Source: Petasospora fabianii
Taxonomy: Eukaryota; Ascomycota; Saccharomycetes; Phaffomycetales; Wickerhamomycetaceae
Assembly (NCBI GenBank): GCA_022641835.1
Contig: CP048715.1
Coordinates: 1,116,001-1,180,000 of the forward strand
Length of the DNA: 64,000 bases
Direction: 5' to 3'
The notes under the pieces are model-generated. The model had not been told where the DNA came from. It saw nothing but the letters and a program-made list of their open reading frames with translations, and ran no database searches. Both the position numbers and the translations under genes were made by a program. Positions 8,908 through 15,869 of this stretch are shown here, one piece after another. How positions within the stretch are numbered: the stretch's first letter is position 1; each line of letters begins with the position of its first letter.

Positions 8908-10200
8908 TTATTGTTGAGAATCAAACAATGTGACAACTTCCATCAATGCATCAATTAACGTATCGAGTTCATCTGTAGTGATGACATATGGTGGCATAAT
9001 GTAAACGAGCTTACCAAATGGTCTTATCCAGACACCTCTCTCAACAAATTGCTTCTGGAACCAGGTCATATCAACTGGTTTGTTAAGTTCAACAACACCA
9101 ACGGCACCGAGAACCCTGATATCACGAACCACAGAGAGTCCAGTGAGCTTTCCGAGTCTCTTGAGCTGCGACTCAAGACGTGGAACTTGTGTTTTCCACT
9201 CACTTCTCATAAGGATATCCATACTCTTGGAGGCAATGGCACATGCCAGTGGATTACCCATGAACGTGGGTCCGTGCATCATTGAGCCTCCAGTCTGCTT
9301 GTCTGACCCGATAGTATCAGCGATATGTCTCTGACACATAACTGCAGCTAGAGTGACATATCCACCCGTGAGTGCCTTTCCAACAGTAATGATATCTGGA
9401 ACAACACCAGCATGTTCATAAGCGAAGAGCTTACCGGTGCGTCCGAATCCAGTAGCAATCTCATCAAAGATGAGTGGAATGCCAAACTTGTCACACAGCT
9501 GACGAACCCTGACGAGATATGTTGGATGGTACATCCTCATTCCTCCAGCACCTTGTAAGATTGGTTCCAAGATCACAGCTGCAATTTCATTATGATTATT
9601 CTCCATTTTGTCTTTGAAATCAGCGATATCGTCCTCATCCCATTCCTCATGGAATCCTGTCTGTGGAGCCCTTGCAAAGATGTTAGTGGACATATATCCA
9701 GCGTACAACGAGTGCATCGAGTTGACTGGATCACAAACTGACATTGAACCAAACGTATCACCATGATATCCCTTCTCAATAGTTAAGAATTTGGTCTTCT
9801 CGGGCTTTCCTAGGGCATGAGCATGCTGAATAGCCATCTTTAAGGCCACCTCCACACTCACGCTTCCGGAGTCTGCGAGGAAGCAGCAATCAAGTTTGTC
9901 ATCGGTCATTGAGAGCAGCTTCTCCACAAGCTCTACTGCAGGCTTGTGAGTGATTCCACCGAACATAACGTGTGACATCTTGGAGATTTGTTCCGTTGCA
10001 GCGAGGTTAAGCTCTTGGTTGTTATACCCATGGATGGCACACCACCAAGAGGACATGCCATCGATGAGTTGGCGACCGTCACTAAGAGTCAAGGACGATC
10101 CCGAAGCGGAAACGACCTCATAACATGGTAATGGTTTGGTAAGGGAGGTGTAAGGATGCCAGATGTGCTCTTTGTCGTATTGAATGGTATCAGTGGGCAT
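8908..10200 (-). CDS. BIO3: BIO3, adenosylmethionine-8-amino-7-oxononanoate aminotransferase
   Basis: A 430-residue DAPA aminotransferase, very close to E. coli BioA along its whole length. It has 'HIWHPYTSLT' with Y17, 'GMSSWW' at about 48-53, 'SHVMFGGITH', 'GYHGDTFG', 'DEIATGFGRTGKLFAYEHA', PLP lysine in 'GKALTGG', 'HGPTFMGNPLAC' and 'GVWIRPFGKLVYIMPPY'. It transfers the SAM amino group to KAPA to give 7,8-diaminopelargonate. The bacterial-type enzyme entered yeasts by horizontal transfer, but codon use now matches neighbouring genes. Its stop codon is 1 bp from that of the BIO1-like gene, and it shares a 346-bp divergent promoter with BIO4. It differs from the BIO6-like copy in pocket residues, so the two are long-separated paralogues. 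Confidence 0.95.
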   Translation of the reverse strand: MPTDTIQYDKEHIWHPYTSLTKPLPCYEVVSASGSSLTLSDGRQLIDGMSSWWCAIHGYNNQELNLAATEQISKMSHVMFGGITHKPAVELVEKLLSMTDDKLDCCFLADSGSVSVEVALKMAIQHAHALGKPEKTKFLTIEKGYHGDTFGSMSVCDPVNSMHSLYAGYMSTNIFARAPQTGFHEEWDEDDIADFKDKMENNHNEIAAVILEPILQGAGGMRMYHPTYLVRVRQLCDKFGIPLIFDEIATGFGRTGKLFAYEHAGVVPDIITVGKALTGGYVTLAAVMCQRHIADTIGSDKQTGGSMMHGPTFMGNPLACAIASKSMDILMRSEWKTQVPRLESQLKRLGKLTGLSVVRDIRVLGAVGVVELNKPVDMTWFQKQFVERGVWIRPFGKLVYIMPPYVITTDELDTLIDALMEVVTLFDSQQ

Positions 10201-10546
10201 GTTTATAGTGGAGTCGAGGTGGTGGGATTCAGGGTAATGATGTTAGCACCGCAACAAGATGGAAATTTCGGGAGGAAAAAAGGGTCAGTTATAAAAGAGA
10301 GCAATATATTGAGTTTCAATGATAAATGACTCAAATATCATTGGTCGTTATGTTGAGAATTGGGGAAAAGTTGGTTGTTGAGATCGAGGCATATGCAAGT
10401 TGAGGAGTCATATGACTCAATTGCGTAATCGTCTCTTTGAGTCTCTTTTGTTGGGCAGAGATTTTCTCTCTTTATATATAAAGAGAGAGTAGTTTAGATC
10501 CCTTTAACAAGTTACAAGTCTTTTGAAATGTCTAGAAGTGTCCATA
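10201..10546. promoter_or_regulatory. Divergent BIO3/BIO4 promoter
   Basis: Contains TGACTCA (10327-10333) and a perfect 14-bp palindrome GAGTCATATGACTC (10405-10418) built from two abutting AP-1/Gcn4-type half-sites, with an A completing TGACTCA on one side. AATTTCGGGAGG (about 10265-10276) matches a core of the BIO6/BIO1 promoter. TATATATAAA (10473-10482) is the likely BIO4 TATA box. A Vhr1-type AATCA-N8-TGAYT element was looked for and not convincingly found. Confidence 0.65.
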
Positions 10547-11167
10547 ATGCCAGCTGTGTTTGTTACTGGAACAGATACCGACGTTGGAAAGACATTTGTC
10601 TCGGCAGTTCTCTGTAAAGCATGGGGTGCTTCCTACTGGAAGCCCGTGCAAACCGGTCTTGACTCAGATCCTGGTGATACCAAGACTGTTAAAGAGCTAG
10701 TTGGCAAAGATCTCATCACTTTTAAGCCACAGGTGGAGCTTCAGAAGCCCTTGGCTCCCTGGAGGGCTTGTGTACTTGAAGGTGAGCCCTTCTTGAAGCT
10801 GGAGGACTTTAAGCTTCCAAAGACTAATGATCCATTGATTGTTGAAGGAGCCGGTGGTGTTTTCGTTCCATTGACAAAAGAACTAATTACAAAAGACTTG
10901 GTGAAGCAGATTGATTGTCCAGTTATCGTTGTGGCTAGATCACAATTGGGTACTCTCAACCATACGCTTCTTACTCTCGAGCATCTTCGGGCCCATGATG
11001 TAAAGATCCTTGGAGTTATACTTAACGGTAAGATTGACGAAGACAACTGCACAGCATTAAAGGAGCTTGGTGTGAAAGTTATTTGTCAAATACCATTGGC
11101 TTCAAGTGTTGATGAGGTAACTCAGCTTGTACCATCTCTTACGGAGCTTATCAACGATTATAATTGA
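10547..11167 (+). CDS. BIO4: BIO4, dethiobiotin synthetase
   Basis: A 206-residue ATP-dependent BioD-type enzyme that closes the ureido ring of 7,8-diaminopelargonate. The P-loop 'VTGTDTDVGKT' is immediately N-terminal, the substrate-binding 'YWKPVQTGLDSDP' follows, then 'VEGAGGVFVPLT' and 'RSQLGTLNHTLLTLE', the standard order of the family. The first in-frame ATG is at 10547; the frame extends 24 bp further upstream only through a TTG. An out-of-frame ATG at 10528 could open a frame overlapping the start, so transcription may begin between the two. It is transcribed away from BIO3 and converges on PPT1 with a 51-bp gap. Confidence 0.95.
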   Translation: MPAVFVTGTDTDVGKTFVSAVLCKAWGASYWKPVQTGLDSDPGDTKTVKELVGKDLITFKPQVELQKPLAPWRACVLEGEPFLKLEDFKLPKTNDPLIVEGAGGVFVPLTKELITKDLVKQIDCPVIVVARSQLGTLNHTLLTLEHLRAHDVKILGVILNGKIDEDNCTALKELGVKVICQIPLASSVDEVTQLVPSLTELINDYN

Positions 11168-11218
11168 AAAACACTTCTTTTCTTGAAACTCCTTTATAGT
11201 TCCTTCTATATACATGCC

Positions 11219-12685
11219 TTAGAAATGACTTCCCATGGAAGTGTATGCCATTGGTTTCATAGGTGGATGCTCCACAGCTTTCAGCTTCTTGAACTCCAGC
11301 TCAGTTCCCGTTTCCTCCTTGTATGTCATGTTGATAACGGCACCTTCATTACCAGTAGAATCACAGTAATTTGGTGCACTGAACACAGTAATACACTTAC
11401 CATCATGCTCGACGGAATAACCACCCATACGAACCTCATGGGAACGAATCACACCTTTGAGACCATTAAGAGAACAGAAACGTTCAGTGATGTCAGGACC
11501 AAATTGAACACCAATACCACGTTTTGAAGGACCATAACCATTTTCAGGTTGTGGATCTGTCCAAAGCAACTCCATCTCGAAACCATCTTTTGGATTTGTT
11601 CTCTTGACAACATTATTACGCAGTTCATCAAGTGTCACGTCCGGTTTGGAGAAAAGACCTCCATGCATTACCAAGTAGTCCTTGTTGATCATAGTCATGA
11701 GTGGTAATGAAACAAACATCTTCTGGAACATGCGATGAGCCTTCTCACCATACTTGTGCTTCACTTCATCTTCAAAACCGTACATCTTATTCATGTCTGA
11801 TGTCTCGTGGTTTCCCCTGTTGAGGTGCATTGTGGTTGGGTATAGAAGTTTGAAACACATAAGTGTAATCATAACCTCACACGACCAGGAGCCACGATCA
11901 ACAAAGTCACCATTAAAGAGGTATCCATGCTTTAAAGATGGGTATCCGTTAAGTTTGAACATGTTGAGTAAGTCATAGAATTGACCATGAACGTCACCGA
12001 CAACGGTGAATGTCTCAGTGTTTAACTCAGTTTGACTAAGTTCTTTGAATGCAGGCTCCTTGGATAAGAGTTCATCCATCTTGATGATAAGGGCATAAAG
12101 GTATCTTTTGGCAAGTTTACCACCTTGTTTGAAATGCTCAATTAGTGACATGACCCATTCTATGTTAAGACCATCAAGGGTGATGTTATCACCATTGACC
12201 TGTATATCGAGACTTGGTCCTTTGTAATCAGCCTCCATGTTGACATCTCTGACGGTGGCGACGGCGAACAGTTCAGCATCGGCATCATCATCCTGGATGG
12301 CTTTCTCGAAGGCTAGACGCCTCACCATTCTCTTAAGCTCACTTTGAAGTTTCACTGATGCAGAATCGTTTGGTTTAAGTTTGAGAACGATGTCAAGGTC
12401 CTTAAGGGCATCCTTATGTTGCAAGATGGAAGACTTGGCCACTGCACGACGGTAGAAAGCCTTGACGTACGATGGGTCCTTCTCCACGGAAAGAGTACAG
12501 TCTGTAATAGCAGCACCATATTGTTCAAGTTTGATCTCAGCTTGGGCCCTGTTAGCGTAGAAGATGGCATTGGAAGGATCAAGTTCGATGGCCTGTGTAT
12601 AATGCTCAATGGCATCGTCGAAGCGATGCTCCTTGAGCGCGGTGTTCCCACGCAGTTTGGCCTCTTCGGCAGCAGATAGAGTCAT
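11219..12685 (-). CDS. PPT1: PPT1, TPR-containing serine/threonine phosphatase (PP5)
   Basis: A 488-residue PP5-type phosphatase. Three TPR repeats fill residues 5-110 ('AKLRGNTALKEHRFDDAI', 'AIFYANRAQAEIKLEQY', 'VKAFYRRAVAKSSI'), the Hsp90-docking module. A linker follows, then the PPP catalytic core with 'GDVHGQ', 'GDFVDRGSWS', 'RGNHE' and 'MHGGLF', which carry the metal ligands and catalytic histidine. In S. cerevisiae Ppt1 dephosphorylates Hsp90. Length and domain order match the family. A Rap1-like motif lies about 107 bp upstream. It is convergent with BIO4 and divergent with SNF11. Confidence 0.97.
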   Translation of the reverse strand: MTLSAAEEAKLRGNTALKEHRFDDAIEHYTQAIELDPSNAIFYANRAQAEIKLEQYGAAITDCTLSVEKDPSYVKAFYRRAVAKSSILQHKDALKDLDIVLKLKPNDSASVKLQSELKRMVRRLAFEKAIQDDDADAELFAVATVRDVNMEADYKGPSLDIQVNGDNITLDGLNIEWVMSLIEHFKQGGKLAKRYLYALIIKMDELLSKEPAFKELSQTELNTETFTVVGDVHGQFYDLLNMFKLNGYPSLKHGYLFNGDFVDRGSWSCEVMITLMCFKLLYPTTMHLNRGNHETSDMNKMYGFEDEVKHKYGEKAHRMFQKMFVSLPLMTMINKDYLVMHGGLFSKPDVTLDELRNNVVKRTNPKDGFEMELLWTDPQPENGYGPSKRGIGVQFGPDITERFCSLNGLKGVIRSHEVRMGGYSVEHDGKCITVFSAPNYCDSTGNEGAVINMTYKEETGTELEFKKLKAVEHPPMKPMAYTSMGSHF

Positions 12686-13017
12686 AGAAGAAGATGCTAA
12701 GGAAGTCTGAAGCGTCAGGTAAACTTCTGTATAGAGATAAGAGTATAAATGGAAATCTTAATTCAAACTTTCTGATTCCCCTTTCCTTTTTTGTGGTGTC
12801 TGGGTTTCTAATAAATTTATTTATTTATTTATTTTTATTTTATTTAAATTATATTTTATTTTATTTATTTCGCGAAATTTCGATCAAAGTAGTCAAAAGA
12901 CCCGAAGAGCCATTAGTTAACAGTTATTTGTCACAAGACACTGTCAGAGACAGTCAGAGACAGTCAGTGACAGTTAGACAAAGTTGCAGACAGTTAGAAG
13001 GATAAGAGATTGACATA
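12686..13017. promoter_or_regulatory. Divergent PPT1/SNF11 promoter with Rap1-like motif and leader repeats
   Basis: Holds the reverse-strand motif GAAACCCAGACACCACA (12792-12808), an ATTT-rich tract (12812-12870), and the palindrome TTTCGCGAAA (12868-12877). Just before the SNF11 ATG the sequence is a decaying tandem repeat of about 10 bp, AGACAGTCAG (12945-12995), probably lying in the SNF11 leader. Confidence 0.55.
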
Positions 13018-13369
13018 ATGGACAACAGCATCGACAAGCAGCGTGTCTCGGTGCTGCTGAACCTCAATACAATGCTTATCCAGCGATCAATGGCATTACA
13101 ACAACAGATTCAACAACAGGGATCCGCAGCTAATCCAAAGCTTCAAAGTCTTTTGCAAGACCTTCTTAAGCGACTACATGCCAATCTCACATGTATTGGA
13201 GAACTTTCAGAGAAGCATAACAATCCGATGCAGAATCAGAGTAAAGTTGTATTCCCGATGATTCTTAGTCCGCCACAGGACATGCTAGATCTCACTGATG
13301 TTTACGTTCAGTTACAAAAACTGTTCCCAGAAGGAGTACAGGTGATACAGAGACGTGCAATGATGATGA

Positions 13370-13403
<34 letters not shown>

Positions 13404-13440
13404 GCAACAGGGTGGTAACAACTCAGGATCATTCTGGTGA
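13018..13440 (+). CDS. SNF11: SNF11-like SWI/SNF subunit
   Basis: A 140-residue protein. The segment 'DKQRVSVLLNLNTMLIQR' followed by 'LLKRLHANLTCIGEL' and 'PMILSPPQ' matches S. cerevisiae Snf11 ('VQLLLHINSILLARV', 'FLKRVHANLQCISQI', 'PLILTPP'), and the length is similar (169 aa). Snf11 is a small SWI/SNF chromatin-remodeller subunit that binds Snf2. Residues 120-132 form an uninterrupted polyglutamine run that S. cerevisiae Snf11 lacks at that place. The two consecutive CTG codons at the conserved Leu-Leu support standard decoding. The ATG at 13018 is the first in frame. Confidence 0.85.
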
Positions 13441-13624
13441 TCTCAAAGGACCCGAATTTGCACCCACTAAACTAGAACATAATCTTCTCGTGTGTCAGGA
13501 CACATAAAGATCTCTATATGCTACTATATCTTTAATTCGAACGACGTTAATGACCTAATCAGCTCTTATTATAGACATTTGTAGCATTCTTTCACACTAG
13601 GCCCCTCGTATGCATATGCCATGC

Positions 13625-13879
13625 TTATCCAGAACTAACTGGTGGGATGATAGCAACTTCATCTTCTTCACCCAAAGTCATCTCAGAGTCTTCATTAAGA
13701 TCAATATATTCAAGATTAACACAGATGCCACAGTTATTGCGTACGTAATCTGCAAAATTCACTGAGTATTCCGTCTCGAAATGTTGGACAAGGGCGGAGA
13801 TTGTTTTGATTGAGGTGAGTTTCTCTTCTGTCTTAGTTGTGAAATCAGCCGAGGGACCGTAGTATCGTACTGATACCAT
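13625..13879 (-). CDS. MOCS2A: MOCS2A-like molybdopterin synthase small subunit (MoaD family)
   Basis: An 84-residue beta-grasp sulfur carrier. The N-terminal strand 'VSVRYYGPSADFT', internal 'CVNLEYIDLN' and C-terminal 'LGEEDEVAIIPPV' are the MoaD/MOCS2A signature. The protein ends Ser-Ser-Gly instead of the usual Gly-Gly; the terminal glycine that becomes the thiocarboxylate is present. It would deliver sulfur to MOCS2B during synthesis of molybdopterin, the cofactor of nitrate reductase. Most Saccharomycotina have lost this pathway, so this gene marks a lineage that keeps it. The ATG overlaps the stop codon of an upstream 34-codon ORF in the arrangement TAATG. Confidence 0.85.
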   Translation of the reverse strand: MVSVRYYGPSADFTTKTEEKLTSIKTISALVQHFETEYSVNFADYVRNNCGICVNLEYIDLNEDSEMTLGEEDEVAIIPPVSSG

Positions 13880-13983
13880 TATGGGCTTTGCTTGTACAAG
13901 ATGGGCCTGTTAATCTTATATCTTTTGTCAGAAGGAGTAAATGGTTCAAATGTGAAATATTTAGATAACGTTCTCTCGCGCAT
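13879..13983 (-). other. 34-codon uORF abutting MOCS2A (TAATG overlap)
   Basis: An ATG at 13983 opens a 34-residue frame ('MRERTLSKYF...') whose TAA shares two bases with the MOCS2A ATG. It shows no similarity I recognise. The exact stop-start overlap is the geometry used for termination-reinitiation, so it may control MOCS2A translation if the mRNA begins upstream of 13983. The frame is open further upstream but lacks another convincing ATG. Confidence 0.35.
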
Positions 13984-14245
13984 CCAATCGTCGGGGCTCG
14001 GCAAAGATGCAGTTATATACACATCTACTAAACAACCTTTTCTTGTGCAAATGCGTGAAATCCCTTCCTCTCTTTTTATGTATTTTTGTATAGGAGGTAA
14101 AAACAAGTGATTAACAAAACCGAAAACCAATAACAACTGATCATGAAAGAATTATAAATAAGCAGGCCTGTACCAGATACTGAGAACAAGTATCAAGTGA
14201 AGAGAATAAGGTTGGAAGAGATGAATGAATGAATGAATGACTCAA

Positions 14246-15154
14246 TCAATCCATAGCACCAAAGACTCCATCGTCATCATCATCATCAGCATCTTTGGGA
14301 CTACTCTTATCACTTGGAGATGTTGTGTTTCTCTTTGGAACATCCAAGAAGCCACCAGTGACAGGGACTGAACTTGATTCAAATTTAGCAGGAGATTGAG
14401 AATAGTTAAGAGATGATGGTGGTTGTTGAGAAATAGAATTCATTCTCATCTTTAAATTCGTTGCAACATGATCAGATGGTGGTGGAACAGAGTCTCGAAG
14501 TGGAGATGTATGACGTGGAACACTCGATGATTCAGAATATTTCGGGTTGAACTGTACGGACTCCTCGTTAATGGTTGGTGGAACATCTAATGTGTTCTTT
14601 GGAGACGATACAACGTCATTCATCGATACCAAGATCGATGCAGCCTCAAGTAATTGTACTTGTTGATGTTTCGAGATCAACAACTTCTTAGTAACATTCC
14701 ATTCCGGAGTGTGTTCCCATAAATGCTTTGCCAATGATGAGATGTGTTTATATCCCTTACCACATGCTTCACACTTCAGCTCTTCTTTCAATCTACCACT
14801 TTCTCCTTCACTAATGCGTCTCACGACAAACTCACGACTAAGTACAGGCACCGAAGATGACATCTGTGCGTTCTTCTTATCTCTTTCCCTCTCATTCTCC
14901 TTATTCTTCTGTGTGCTACCATGCTGATGATGCGTATGATGCTGTGGGGTATGTAGAGTCTGTTGTGGTGTACCGATACTCGATGATGGTGGAGAAAAGG
15001 GTGTTCCCTGTGCAGATGACGCCTGTGAAGCGCTATGGTTCTGTTTCTGTGGTATTGTATAAGGAGCCGTTGCTGCAATAGAAGCCCTTCTCGTAATATG
15101 GGAGCTCGAGTGTTGATGCTGATGTTGATGTTGATGTTGTAAAGAGGACGTCAT
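14246..15154 (-). CDS. C2H2 zinc-finger protein, fungal, function unknown
   Basis: A 302-residue protein with one classical C2H2 finger (C128, C131, H144, H148) in 'CEACGKGYKHISSLAKH', followed by a conserved-looking helical block 'WNVTKKLLISKHQQVQLLEA'. The preceding 'EFVVRRISEGESGRLKEELK' also looks ordered. The N-terminus is low complexity with a QH repeat at 6-15, and the C-terminus is S/P-rich ending in an acidic D-run. I recognise the finger-plus-helix block as a fungal family but cannot name it. A single finger may bind DNA weakly or serve protein contacts. A short ATGA repeat (14221-14240) lies just past the stop. Confidence 0.75.
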   Translation of the reverse strand: MTSSLQHQHQHQHQHSSSHITRRASIAATAPYTIPQKQNHSASQASSAQGTPFSPPSSSIGTPQQTLHTPQHHTHHQHGSTQKNKENERERDKKNAQMSSSVPVLSREFVVRRISEGESGRLKEELKCEACGKGYKHISSLAKHLWEHTPEWNVTKKLLISKHQQVQLLEAASILVSMNDVVSSPKNTLDVPPTINEESVQFNPKYSESSSVPRHTSPLRDSVPPPSDHVATNLKMRMNSISQQPPSSLNYSQSPAKFESSSVPVTGGFLDVPKRNTTSPSDKSSPKDADDDDDDGVFGAMD

Positions 15155-15869
15155 GGTGGCCTAAAGATGAGTGGTGGAAAGTCCTGTTACTGTTGTTTCC
15201 ATGGAAGTTCTTCTTGTGCTATTCTCTGACCTGTAATGAGCCGGGGACCTGGGAAGCAGAGTCAAGTCCTTGTACTGGTACGTGTAAGTGTACGTGTACG
15301 TGTAGTGGTGTTGCTGGGTGGTTGTGTTGATGGGCGTAGTTGCTAAAGTTTCGAATGGAAGATCTCACAAAACGTTTGACGGGCGGTTAAAACGGGCGGT
15401 AATGAAGCGGTAAACTTTTCTTGTATCAGCTGTGTGTTATTGAAGAAGCAGCTTAAGGAATATCTTAAATCTGTCTTTCTAATGGAGCTTTTACAAAGAG
15501 ATAAGTTGATAAAGTCTTGTGAAGCCACAGGTTTTTATTTTTTTTTTGACGTGTGCACACAATCCGATGTCTAATTTTTTTTTTTTTTTTTTAATTTTTT
15601 TTCGATTAAGCGCCATTGTTTTTTTATTTTATTGTCTTTTTTTAATTTTTTTTTTTTGTCGCGTCGCTTCTTTACAGTAGACTTTCCGTATTGGGTAATT
15701 TTGTAGCTGGGGGTTTCCTTTTCGCAAAATGGCGCATTAATTACCGCTTTAGGAAGTAACAGATCATACTTTTTGTATTATCCATGATTAAATGATTATG
15801 ATTATGATTATGATTATGATTATGATTATGATTATGATTATGATTATGATTAAAAAGGTCATCAAGTCG
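15155..15869. other. Spacer with CGTGTA words, T-tracts and hexamer repeat
   Basis: The left part, promoter of the C2H2 gene, has a CGTGTA/GTACGTGT cluster (15277-15305). The middle (15530-15660) is dominated by long T tracts, and the right end is a simple repeat. No gene is supported; a short minus-strand frame at 15343-15528 has nothing recognisable. Confidence 0.4.
15792..15851. repeat. (ATGATT)10 hexanucleotide microsatellite
   Basis: Ten uninterrupted copies of ATGATT in the 3' flank of the 757-residue gene, 18 bp beyond its stop codon. A perfect array of this length is probably polymorphic between strains. Confidence 0.95.

Noticed and set aside
10225-10250. TGCTAAC on the minus strand as a BIO3 leader-intron branch site
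   Set aside because: No AG acceptor occurs between it and the BIO3 ATG.
10523-10546. BIO4 start at 10523, and likewise starts at 18456, 30025, 48517, 53770 and 58060
   Set aside because: These are TTG or GTG codons; the first in-frame ATG, or for the last the spliced exon, was used instead.
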